Shown here piece by piece: positions 49,569 through 59,696 of a stretch of 64,000 nt of DNA. Origin of the DNA: Branchipolynoe longqiensis (Eukaryota > Annelida > Polychaeta > Phyllodocida > Polynoidae). Under the pieces are notes generated by a model that saw only the letters and a program-made list of their open reading frames with translations, did not search any database and was not told the DNA's origin. The stretch is from assembly GCA_030323885.1 (NCBI GenBank), contig CM059199.1, forward strand, positions 39,316,590 to 39,380,589, in the 5' to 3' direction. The number at the start of each line of letters is the position of its first letter. The stretch's first letter is position 1. The position numbers and the translations under genes are program-made.

Positions 49569-52445
49569 TCCACCATGTCAATATGCTGTAACCATCATGG
49601 TATAGGCGTATGACCTCCAAAGTAAGTAGTGGGGAATACAAGATGCTGTAGGCATCATGGTAGAGGTGTAACACCTCCAAAGTCAATAGTGTGGAATACA
49701 AGATGATGTAGACATCATGGTAGAGGTGTAGCACCTCCAAAGTCAATAGTGTGGAATACAAGATGATGTAGACATCATGGTAGAGGTGTAACGCCTCCAA
49801 AGTCAATAGTGTGGAATACAATATGCTGTATCCATCATGGTAGAAGTGTAACGCCTCCAAAGTCAATAGTGTGGAATACAAGATGCTGTAGGCATCATCG
49901 TAGAGGTGTAGCGCCTCCAAAGTCAATAGTGTGGAATACAAGATGCTGTAGGCATCATGGTAGAGGTGTAGCGCCTCCAAAGTCAATAGTGTGGAATACA
50001 AGACGATGTAGACATCATGACATAGGTGTATCACCCCCAAATGTCAGTAGTGTGGAAGACAATATGATGTACATATCAGAAGAGAGGGGTATCACCCCTA
50101 AATGAGTGTGGAATATAAGATGATGTAGACATCATGATATAGGCATATCCCCCCAAGGTCAGTAGTGTGGAATACAATATGATATAAGCATCATGATATA
50201 GGCGTAACCCCCACCCTCCCAGAGTCAGTTGTGTGGAATACAAGATGATGTCGGAATCATGATATAGGCGTACCCCCCCCCCCTAAAATAAGTAATGTGG
50301 AATACATTTTGCTGTAGGCATGATGGTATAGCCCGATCCCCCCTAACATCAGTAGTGTGGAATACAAGATGGTGTAGGTGTATCACGCCCAAAGTAAGGA
50401 GTGTGGACTACAAGATGATGAGTACATCATGATATAGGCGTATCCCCCCTAATGTCAGGAATACAAGATGATATAGAAATCAGGATATAGAAGTATCAGC
50501 CACAAAACTCAGTAGTGTGGAATACAATATGCTGTAGACATAAGGGTATAGGTGTATTACCCCCAAAGTAAGGAGTGTGGAATACAAGATGATGTACACA
50601 TCATTATATAGGTGCATCCCTCCTAATGTCAGTAGTGTGGAATACAATATGATGTAGACATCAGGATATAGAAGTATCACCCAGCAAACTCAGTGGTGTG
50701 GAATAGAAGATGATATAGACATCAGGATATAGGCGTATCACCCCCAAAGTTAGGAATGTGGAATAGAAGATGATGTAGACATCATGATATAGGTGCATCC
50801 CTCCTAATGTCAGTAGTGTGGAATACAATATGATGTAGACATCAGGATATAGAAGTATCACCCAGCAAACTCAGTGGTGTGGAATAGAAGATGATATAGA
50901 CATCAGGATATAGGCGTATCACCCCCAAAGTTAGGAATGTGGAATACAAGATGATGTAGACATCATGATATAGGTGCATCCCTCCTAATGTCAGTAGTGT
51001 GGAATACAATATGATGTAGGCATCAGGATATAGAAGTATCACCCAGCAAACTCAGTGGTGTGGAATAGAAGATGATATAGACATCAGGATATAGGCGTAT
51101 CACCCCCAAAGTTAGGAATGTGGAATACAAGATGATGTAGACATCATGATATAGGTGCATCCCTCCTAATGTCAGTAGTGTGGAATACAATATGATGTAG
51201 ACATCAGGATATAGAAGTATCACCCAGCAAACTCAGTGGTGTGGAATAGAAGATGATATAGACATCAGGATATAGGCGTATCACCCCCAAAGTTAGGAAT
51301 GTGGAATACAATATGATGTAGACATCATGATATAGGTGCATCCCTCCTAATGTCAGTATGTGGAATACAATATGATGTAGACATCAGGATATAGAAGTAT
51401 CACCAGCAAACTCAGTGGTGTGGAATAGAGATGATATAGACATCAGGATATAGGCGTATCACCCCCAAAGTTAGGAATGTGGAATACAAGATGATGTAGA
51501 CATCATGATATAGGTGCATCCCTCCTAATGTCAGTAGTGTGGAATACAATATGATGTAGACATCAGGATATAGAAGTATCACCCAGCAAACTCAGTGGTG
51601 TGGAATAGAAGATGATATATACATCTTGATATAGGTGTATCACTCCAAGGCCAGTAGTGTGGAATACAATATGATGTAAGCATCGTGCTATAGGCGTACC
51701 CCTCTCGCAGAGGCAGTAGTGTGGAATACAAGATGATGTCGGAATCATGACATAGGTGTATCACCCCCAAAGGAAGGAGTGTGGACTACAAGCTATAGGT
51801 GTATCCCTCCTAATGTCAGTAGTGTGGAATACAATATGATGTAGACATCAGGATATAGAAGTATCACCCACCAAACTCAGTGGTGTGGAATAGAAGATGA
51901 TATAGACATCAGGATATAGGTGTATCCCTCCTAATGTCAGTAGTCTGGAATACAATATGATGTAGACATTAGGATATAGATGTATCACCCAGCAAACTCC
52001 AAGGTCAGTAGTGTGGAATACAATATGATGTAGGCATTATGATCTAGGTGAATAACCCCAAAATTAAGGAGTGTGGAATACAAGATGATGTAGACATTGT
52101 GATATAGGTGTATCCCCCTAATGTCAGTAGTGTGGAATAGAAGATGCTCTAGACATTGGGATATGGAAATATCACCCCCCAAAGTAAGGAGTGTGGAATA
52201 CAAGATGATGTAGACATCATGATATAGGCATATCTTCCCAAGCTCAGTAGTGTGGAATACAATATGATGTAAGCATCATGCTATAGGCGTACCCGCCCCC
52301 CTCCCTCACAGAGTCAGTAGTGTGGAATCCAAGATGATGTCGGAATCATGATATAGGCGTATCATCCCCATAGTCAGTAGTGTGGAATATAATATGCTGT
52401 AGGAATTATGATATAGCGTTATCACCTCCAAAGTCTGTAGTATGA
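49569..52445. repeat. 60-bp satellite array
   Basis: About 48 monomers of ~60 bp: GTGTGGAATACAAGATGATG, TAGACATCATGATATAGG, TGTATCACCCCCAAAGTC-AGTA. Monomers in 49570-50040 are homogeneous and exactly 60 bp. Those in 50100-50460 and 51600-52440 are diverged, with C-run slippage. The minus-strand YHDVYIILYSTLLTLE-like repeats are repeat-encoded. Confidence 0.95.
50460..51620. repeat. 181-bp higher-order repeat within the satellite
   Basis: Three monomers form a unit (…CACCCAGCAAACTCAGTGGT…, …ATCACCCCCAAAGTTAGGAA…, …GCATCCCTCCTAATGTCAGT…) repeated six or more times at 181-bp spacing: the same frame recurs at 50480, 50661, 50842 and 51023. Later units carry single-base deletions that shift phase. 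Confidence 0.9.
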
Positions 52446-52681
52446 ATACAGTGTGCTCAATACACCAGGATGCAGACAGACTAGTAGCTCACTAGATTTG
52501 TAGTGGGGAATACGAGGTACCATAGTCCCACTGAGACACATGTGAAATATTCCGATAAGTGAAGAATATTGATCAATGTTGTTAGGCAGTTCTGACAGAG
52601 TAGTTCATATGGTGTAGGTAACTGTAAGTGTGGTAACACGGCCCCATTGGGTCGACTGTGGTATAGTCAAACAGATACACT
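52446..52681. other. Satellite edge; second LTR-A-like start
   Basis: ATGTGAAATATTCCGATAAG at 52541 repeats the LTR-A 5' end ~140 bp before the LTR proper, possibly a truncated earlier copy. Confidence 0.5.
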
Positions 52682-53236
52682 TGTAAAATATTCCGATAAA
52701 ACACATTTGTGGGGAATGTGAAGTGGTATATAAGGGATTACAACTGGTATATAAAGGTAAATGATGTACAGGGCCAGGGGCATTAATGTATTATGTGGTG
52801 CTGCTGATCCTTTACTTATATTAAATAGTTATTGTGTATTCAATAGATAGTGTTAGTGTGGAAGGAGCTCAAGAGCTCTACTCACAAACCCCTCCCCCCC
52901 CAACTGTTAGTTACGGATCACCACACACACAGACACAACAGGGCAGGTGAGGCCAAAGCAGCCATGGCATGCTGGTGGTGGGTAGATCACAGTTGCCATG
53001 GTGATGCAGAAATGCGTACTGTTGATTGGTGGACCTAGAAATGCTTACTGTTCATTGGAGAGCATGGTCAGGTGACATGCCATATCAAGTCCAGAAACCA
53101 CTATATAATAATAAACCTGAGGGTGCAAGCGCTCTGTCTTCCTGCGCACTTCATACTCTGCCTTTCTTATACTTGACTGTAGTGAGTTCCTATTAGCCTG
53201 CCTACACAACTACAGCTGCCAGACGAAGACTTTACA
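52682..53236 (+). mobile_element. LTR-A solo LTR
   Basis: Starts TGTAAAATATTCCGATAAAA, ends GACTTTACA. CACT at 52678-52681 and 53237-53240 is the 4-bp TSD. ACTATATAATAATAAACCTG (TATA and polyadenylation-type signal), then CTTCATACTCTGCC. Confidence 0.85.
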
Positions 53237-53299
53237 CACTGCTGCTAAGTAAAGTAGGAGTGAAGGGTACCAGGCTTCGATACTTTTATGTATTTCTCT

Positions 53300-53330
53300 A
53301 TGTATGTTTATACATGAAGAGTTCAGGTAC
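53300..53330. mobile_element. Solo MITE-M end
   Basis: CATGAAGAGTTCAGGTACAA next to TA-rich sequence; the remainder is missing. Confidence 0.5.
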
Positions 53331-53365
53331 AAATATATTCATATATATATACACATACATGTATA

Positions 53366-54075
53366 TCACAAATGTCTCTATATTTATATGATAAACCCAT
53401 TAGTACAGAAGTCCCCCCCCCCACGTCCCTTGTGGGAAGTCCTTCTGGTTTTGTATTTAATGTGTAGCCTACGGACATATATTCCTATATATATATATAT
53501 ATATATTTCGTAAATGTCCCTATCATTATATGATAAACCCATTACTACATAAGGCCCCCCCACCTCCTTTAGAAACTCCTACTGCCGTTGCATGTCATAT
53601 GTAGCCTACACACATATATTTGTATATATATATATATATATATAAATACAAGCTACAGTACAAAAGGGACAAATTCCGGTCGCAAGTGACAGTAGTAGCG
53701 GCGGAAGTATGGTTTGGCGGTGGTGGAGCCACTGGTGCCCGTATGAGTAGGAAGCGAATAGATGCAGAGAGCCCATTGGCCAATACTATAATATCGGAAT
53801 AACCTAATACAGTGTAATAAAGACATAGAAATTCCCTTACGTGGCTTTATACTCGCATAATGCTTATACATCACGTATAAATATTTCCCAAATGTATCGA
53901 TATTTATATGATAAACCTATTAATATACAAGCCCCCCACAATGTCTCTTGTTGGAACTCCGCTGTACGTAATATTTAGCCACACCTATATATATATATAT
54001 ATATATCTAGCTATGAATATCCCCAAATGTATCTATATTTATATAGTAAATCCATTACCACACCAGGCCACTCAT
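53366..54075. repeat. ~150-bp tandem repeat, interrupted
   Basis: Units begin near 53366, 53510, 53888 and 54021 with AAATGTCTCTATATTTATAT, GATAAACCCATTA, then a C run, TCCCTTGT-GGAA, TAGCC and a TA microsatellite. 53645-53885 is different sequence between units 2 and 3 (see findings). Confidence 0.75.
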
Positions 54076-54130
54076 CCTGATATGACCTTAGATGTTGATA
54101 TGACGTAAAACAACAACAAACAAACAACCC
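54064..54130 (+). mobile_element. SINE-A 3' tail fragment
   Basis: CATCCTGATATGACCTTAGA, TGTTGATATGACGTAAAAC then an (AAC)n tail. Confidence 0.8.
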
Positions 54131-54170
54131 ATCCCCATCACACACAACTCTTGTGGGAACAAGGCCTGTA

Positions 54171-54679
54171 TGTAGAGTATAATGCTCGAATATGTGGCTG
54201 TGTAGGCAAACTATGGTGAAACCAAGACAGACAAAGAGAAAGGAAGAGTATAACGTGGAAAGACGAAGTGAGAGTCCAGCCCTCTGGTGTATTGCTTAAA
54301 TAGTTACATGGTTTCAGTATAGACTATCACCCCACCCCTTTCCCCCAATGGGAATCAAGCATTCTTGGCCCTACCAATATGGATCCAGCATTCCTGGTCC
54401 CCATGGATACCAGTGGTCTGTCCACCACCACAAGCTGTATGGCCCCCATGGCCACCACCAAGATTGACCTTTTGAGTCTGGTGATCCCTATCCCAGCAGA
54501 GGGGGTAGGCCCTGAGTGCAATCACACCCATACCTGCCAGCACCGCTATGTCTATTTACATCCCACTTAGGCACCTCCAGCCCATACATATATATGTACA
54601 TACATGCACCCGGTCACATACACCGATCAGCAATAGGACATGTGCATTCCCCCTATGCCAACTATCAGAATATTTTGCT
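54171..54679 (-). mobile_element. LTR-A solo LTR
   Basis: 509 bp, uninterrupted; TGTA at 54167-54170 and 54680-54683 is the 4-bp TSD. Plus-strand order TGTAGAGTATAATGC ... GTCCAGCCCTCTGGTGTATT ... CCTATCCCAGCAGAGGGGGT ... ATCAGAATATTTTGC. Closest to the LTR-A at 7927-8798 and 24036-25098. Confidence 0.9.
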
Positions 54680-55017
54680 TGTAGTCATGTATGGTGCTGG
54701 TGAAACAGGCAGCCTGTAGAACCACGTTTGGCAGGAGGGGTCTACATTAGACTGGTGAGGTTTGTTTATTGGGTGGACGGGACAGGGACGCTTACTGAAG
54801 GTGAGATGTTGTTAGCCGTGCAGCCGCGGTCTGGAATTGCAGTAATTTCCTCAGGGTTGACGTAGATGCACCACATTATACAGGCATCCTCTATAGTGTG
54901 GGAAGTAATTATGGTTCTGGTTAGATTTAGATTTCCCAGTCAGATATTTCTTTCTTTTAATGGAGGAATAGGTTTTGACATACTATGTTGTAGGGATGCA
55001 CATTCGACTTACTTTCT
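54680..55017. other. No gene recognised
   Basis: Unassigned. Confidence 0.5.
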
Positions 55018-55327
55018 TTCTTTTTTGTCTTGAAGTTTTATACTCCCAATCATGGATAAATCGGAATTGCTTTGTTTTAAACATTAGACAGTTTGTCGTT
55101 TGAAAACCTGAGCCTACACCTTTACCGACCCAGGGATTTTTTAGCTCCCACACCAGATAAACTTGGCATGAGAGCAACTGGCCTTTGATGACGCTGTAAG
55201 TTATACACATCAGTAGAAATCCAAACTGGCAGAGGTGGGGGCATGGGGAATCGAACCACCAACCTTCGGATTAGGAGTCCGACCTAGAAAAAGTCAAACA
55301 GTCTAACCACTCCACCACAGGGAACAT
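55018..55327 (-). mobile_element. SINE-B, full length, diverged
   Basis: GTCTTGAAGTTTTATACTCC to CCACCACAGGGAAC; the minus-strand B box GGTTCGATTCC is intact. Confidence 0.9.
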
Positions 55328-55344
55328 CATTGCTTATGGAAGGA

Positions 55345-55430
55345 ATAAATCAATTGTGGAAATTGGTCTTCTACTTTTACCCGATAGAGAAGAATGAATG
55401 CCAGGCTAGGTAGCAGCAAGCATATATACT
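55345..55430 (-). mobile_element. SINE-A2 fragment
   Basis: GGAAATTGGTCTTCTAC and ATGCCAGGCTAGGTAGCAGC, inverted A2 body pieces. Confidence 0.5.
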
Positions 55431-55446
55431 GTTTCGTTGTTGTTGT

Positions 55447-56240
55447 ACCGGACGCAGTGGCCGAATAGATAGAGCGCCGGATTCCTGTGCGGAAGGTCGG
55501 GAGTTCAAGTCCCGGTCGAATCAAACAAATTAATTTACTAAATTTATACTTGTCACTGCCTGGCCTGGTGCCTCCCGTTAGTAGAACACAGCAAGGATTG
55601 TCCAGCTTAGTATCAGGATAATCAGGAAAAATGCGAGCACAGCAAATATAGTTATGGCATTTTTAATTAAGGAAAGTTATACATCAGGTTATACAAATGT
55701 CAGCTCACAAATGCTTAAGAAACGAGGATCGAGATGCTATGGCCCTACTTTCCACTTTCACATGTAGGGTGGGTGGGAGGCCAATTTAAGGCTGGTTATA
55801 TACAACCTATAATGACCCAACCCCGTTGCTGCGCTGCCTTATATAGCAAAAGTCTACCCGAAAAGGGGCGCATCAGCAGTACGAGTGTACTGCATAATAC
55901 GTCATCAAGTCCTGTTTACCCGATCGTCAACCAGGTTTTGAAAAGACCCGCTAGTTGTCGTTTGAGTTTGCTACATAGTTCTAAAGAATTCCGCTAGTCG
56001 GCAACACAATAGACGTCCTTGGTACTGGCATGCCTTGGTCTGTATTTGCGATCCTGATTACCCGCAATGCCAAAGCATTAAGCACAATGTGACTAAGGGG
56101 GAACTCGGGTCATGGTGCCAGCAACTTGGTCTCCCAGTTGGGCAGCACTATAACGTGGCCATGAGTGAGCATTGTCGGTGCCCGTCGTGATATGACCTTA
56201 GATGTTCCCAGGACGTAAATCTCCAGTAAACAAAGAAACT
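55447..56240 (+). mobile_element. SINE-A split by a ~460-bp insertion
   Basis: 55447-55627 is the head and first body half (A box AGTGGCCGAATAG, GAGTTCAAGTCCC; ends AGTATCAGGATAAT). 56087-56240 resumes at GTGACTAAGGGGGAACTCGG and ends GACCTTAGATGTTCCCAGGA. In intact copies GGATAATGTGACTGAG is continuous. Confidence 0.8.
55628..56086. mobile_element. Unidentified insertion in SINE-A
   Basis: About 459 bp, beginning CAGGAAAAATGCGAGCACAG and ending CCAAAGCATTAAGCACAA. AAT flanks both sides. No inverted ends, no AATAAA in a convincing place, no second copy in the window. GCCTTATATAGCAAAAG at ~55835 is TATA-like. Could be a solo LTR of a family not otherwise seen. Confidence 0.5.
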
Positions 56241-56527
56241 GATCTTTCATCGCTGAGGTAGGCCTACTGGTTTTCTGGCCATAGCTATGTACCCGTCTAT
56301 AGCTTATTTGCGTAATGGTAACATATGCATTCATGTATAGCTGCAGGTTCTACACTATACAGTATTTCAGCATAATAATTAGAAGAAGAAGAATAACAAA
56401 ACAAAATCAAGAGACACAACGACGACTGACAATGACACCGACAACAACAACAACAATAACGATGATGATAATAATAATGATGATAACAATAATAGCATAT
56501 ATGTATATATTGTTTTTGTTGTTGATT
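56241..56527. other. Simple-sequence patch
   Basis: GAAGAAGAAG near 56383, (AAC)n near 56440-56457 and GATGATGATAATAATAATG near 56461-56485. No gene. Confidence 0.7.
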
Positions 56528-57205
56528 GATACAGTATTTATTCTGCCCATAGTGTGCAAGCTACCACGAGGGTGCTTGTTTTCAATGCTGGACAGCTGTG
56601 AGGTATGTTATGGTGGCTGTTCCGGTTCCAGGTTGGTATCCGGGACATCCACCACCATTTATTTAAGTAGTTAGTGTGTATGTTAGTCTTTTTTTTTTTT
56701 TGGGGGGGGGGGGTTATAACTTCCTATCATATAACTAATAACATAGTCAAGTATATACATCTAGTGAGATGGTAATAGGTTTGTGGATGAGGACGTGTTC
56801 CCATAATTTGTTTGTTTGTTTTGTTTGCACCTTTCCTTTCACTTGTCCTGTCCCTAGTTAGTGCCTAGATGTGCCAGAACACATCCGTACTCTTCGAGAC
56901 TGTGACCAGGTGGGTCGGCTGCGGTGTTAAATTGTTAACCATAGTTCTAACGTCATTGTCCCTGACTTTTGGTTTTACCACCTTCCTTTCACCTGTGCAC
57001 TCACTGTCCCTAGTTGGTATCCGGGTGCGCAAAAACACACCCATACCCTTCGGGACTGCGACCTGGTGGTGGTTTGTGGTATTTTATCATGTCATTGTGT
57101 ATTATAGGATGGGTTCGGTGAGCATGTTTGGTCTGTCTGTACGTTTTGTAATTTGTGCCAGAACATATACCAAGGCGGACTCTTCCGACCCTCCCATATA
57201 TATGG
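56528..57205 (+). repeat. Repeat K, longest copy
   Basis: GTATTTATTCTGCCCATAGT, GGGTGCTTGTTTTCAATGCT, then two tandem ~150-bp units with CCAGAACACATCCGTACTCT / AAAACACACCCATACCCTTC and GACTGTGACCAGGTGGG / GACTGCGACCTGGTGG, then GTGCCAGAACATATACCAAG. The right part equals 18110-18330. A G run (~56701-56712) lies between. Type of element unknown. Confidence 0.65.
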
Positions 57206-57581
57206 TTTAATTTGTGAGACTGGGTTAAGCGTCTGTTCTCTTCGCTATTAGTAATCTTGAATTGAAATGTCACAACCGTTAAATGTTAAAACCAAAAATA
57301 ATAAATGCCACTATAACGCAGGTCGGTCTCCTGTTGCTCAATTATGAGACTGTGTTTGGGGCACAGCGTTACCTCTGCTTCCCAGCCCCTTCTTCCTCAG
57401 CCCCTTCAACGCCAGGAATCGCTCACTCCTCATCATGTATATCCTATATGTATCTGACCACCCATTGTCTACCTCCTGGATAACATATACAATGCACTAG
57501 CAACAGCTACCCAACCTATAGCCATCTTTCCAGGTGCACTGTAAGCAATTCATGGCTGGTTTTGTCTACATTCCTGATTAA
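57206..57581. other. No gene recognised
   Basis: Unassigned. Confidence 0.5.
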
Positions 57582-58147
57582 GGCCCTGTCACACTTTACC
57601 GGATTGCGGATACAGACAGACCCGGACAAAAATATTCTAATCCTGTGTGATTCGGACTTGAAATGTATTGATTATGTAATGGACAGTAACAGACGGTAAC
57701 GAATGGTAACAGACTGTAATGGACGGTAATTGTTGATAATGTATCTAACGACCAATGGACACTCCAGTATACAAAACAAACTATCACGAACGGCAACGGA
57801 CGCGTAATGGATATGCAACGGACAGGAATGGACGGTAATGGACGGAAATGGATGGGAACGGACGTGAACGGACAGGTAATGGACTGGAACGGACCGGGAA
57901 CGGATGGGGAATGGACTGTAAAGAATAAGAACCACATACGTCAGTCCAGTGCAATCTGCTACAAGTTTTGTGCATGCTCAAAATGTGTAACGGATTGGGC
58001 CGGATATCAATGGATATCGATGGATATCAATGGATATTAACATATATCAATGGATATGCAATGGACACAAACCGGACTTTGCCGGATATCAACAGACTTT
58101 GTTCCGTTTCAATCCGTTTCCTCGATCCGGTGAAGTGTGACAAGGGG
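57582..58147. mobile_element. Foldback element F4 (GGACGGTAAT/GGATATC type)
   Basis: Left GGCCCTGTCACACTTTACCG, right CGGTGAAGTGTGACAAGGGG, extended by GATTGCGGATA / ATCCG. Interior left: repeated AATGGACGGTAAT and AACGGAC; interior right: repeated TGGATATCAATGGATATC. The ORFs on both strands are motif-encoded. Confidence 0.8.
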
Positions 58148-58454
58148 TTTTAGACATCACAAGTCAGAGAACGCTATAATACCAGCACTTGTGAAGTTAG
58201 GAGATAGTAATCTCAGATTTAGCTCTACCATACATAGGTAGGCATTGGTACACACTACGACATGTAGGCATACATCTTGACAATGGTTAGAATGGTAATG
58301 CTCCTGTTATTACTTGCATATTATTCACAGGTATTCTTATATATACCCACTATGGGCCAATTTATGTAACTGCCAGAGTACAGACTCTGAAATTAAGTAT
58401 ATAATTGAATTGAATTTAACAAAACGTATGTCAATCTGCCCTCCAGCTCATATT
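58148..58454. other. No gene recognised
   Basis: Unassigned. Confidence 0.5.
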
Positions 58455-58780
58455 GCCTTACTCATTCATACTCATACTCATCCGCTTCTGATTTTGTTAG
58501 GCTTATAAGCCTGTATCAGGTCGATGCATGTCAAAATTTGATTTACTAGGATTAAACGCATCAAGTACCGGATGTATGCAATATTGCAGCCCCCTCCAAC
58601 ACTTATCCAGTCTGCCTTTGAAGGCCTTGACGGAAGGCGCTTCTATGACATGTTCAGGCAGTGCGTTCCAGGCATTTACTATCCTGTTACTGAACAATAG
58701 CTGTCTGACTGGTTTTATTGCTCTTTCCTTCTCTGGAGCTGTGTGGACATCCAAGCTACATACATAAGAAATAGCGATGG
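58455..58780 (-). mobile_element. 5'-truncated CR1-type LINE tail
   Basis: Coding tail (58503-58754) followed, on the minus strand, by a short 3' region ending in GATGAGTATGAGTATGAATG-type simple repeat, as in CR1-like elements. A stop in the extended frame near 58784 marks the probable truncation point. Confidence 0.7.
58503..58754 (-). pseudogene. CR1-type LINE reverse transcriptase, C-terminal tail
   Basis: About 83 residues, read from a non-ATG codon; the frame continues upstream as ...YVCSLDVHTAPEK. RQLLFSNRIVNAWNALPEHV, IEAPSVKAFKGRLDKCW is the hallmark C-terminal block (FFxxRVVxxWNxLPxxVVxAPSVxxFKxRLDxxW) of CR1/jockey-clade LINE ORF2 proteins. Endonuclease and palm domains are missing by 5' truncation. 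The frame is intact to its TAA, so the insertion is not very old. Differs in sequence from the tail at 45834-46082, so at least two LINE lineages left copies here besides the RTE type. Confidence 0.85.
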
Positions 58781-59175
58781 GGGTAGCCTAATCTCAAGTC
58801 ACAGTGAAAAAAAAACATGTTAACTTCAATCGATTTCACACACAAACCAGAAAGAAAAAACAGCAACAATCAACACAAACGACAAACAACAATCTAAATT
58901 AAATCTGAAGGCATCTTCCCATCGGTGTTTGCAACTGAAATCAAACAGGATGGAGAAGCACCTGGAAGTAGCGTTTAAATGGGGAAATCCTAGGTGTCCT
59001 TAGAATTAGGAATATGATTTGAGTTTGTGTTAATCATTTGTATTTCTGGGAAGACAAGAATCATCTGTAGTAGGTAGATGGAATTTAGATACATCCATAA
59101 TCCTCTTCAGTCAGCAACAGGGCCAACACAACTTTATTCACTCATAGTTATTCTGATCGTATGTGAGTAGTTTTA
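58781..59175. other. No gene recognised
   Basis: A-rich runs near 58808 and 58850-58895. The last six bases, GTTTTA, are the target duplication of the next element. Confidence 0.5.
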
Positions 59176-59565
59176 TGTGATATATGCGTAATAGATGTAT
59201 AGGTGTGTGGCGTTACGGCCGGACAGTTGAAGGACTTCAGTGCCATAGGGCGCTCGGACATTTGCAAGGACTTGTGTTTAAGTTAAGTATGCATATATGT
59301 TATTGTGCATTCGTTTGACTGTTATGTGGTTATATTGTCATGGTTATTTTGAAACATTCCATTTGAGGGGGGGATGTGATATATGCGTAATAGACGTATA
59401 GGTGTGTGGCTAATATATGTTAACGAGATGCAGAGTTTGAGACAAAGGAATATGCTAATGAGATGACATCATGGAAAGTTTAGCCAGTGGGTTGAGCGAG
59501 CCCTAGGCCATGAATAAACCATTCAGTATCCAGAAGTCAAAGTGTTCAGACGTTGTACTTTCACA
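59176..59565 (+). mobile_element. LTR-D retrotransposon, internally deleted
   Basis: Left end TGTGATATATGCGTAATAGA (59176, ~35 bp of 5' LTR), ~164 bp of leftover interior, then TTGAGGGGGGGA, a polypurine tract, directly before a complete 191-bp 3' LTR (59375-59565: TGTGATATATGCG ... GTACTTTCACA, with GAATAAACCATTCAG). GTTTTA at 59170-59175 and 59566-59571 is a perfect 6-bp TSD. A solo LTR relative is at 9117-9282. No protein domains remain. Confidence 0.9.
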
Positions 59566-59696
59566 GTTTTACATGCATTGTATCCCTTGCAATAAACATA
59601 TTTTCTGGGACGTATTTAGGACCCAATTTCGGCCTGTTAGCCTCTCGTTCAGTTACACATATTCGAGTGATATAGCTGTTCGAGTGATATAGGCAT

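Noticed and set aside
49513..50040. 175-codon minus-strand ORF as a repeat protein
   Set aside because: Each 20-residue repeat is one 60-bp satellite monomer. The same frame breaks as soon as monomers drift.
49569..52445. CRISPR array
   Set aside because: Regular spacing, but there are no unique spacers between repeats: the whole 60-bp unit is repeated. The genome is also eukaryotic.
57596..57981. Minus-strand serine/proline-rich ORFs (up to 113 codons)
   Set aside because: They lie wholly in foldback element F4 and are encoded by its repeated motifs.
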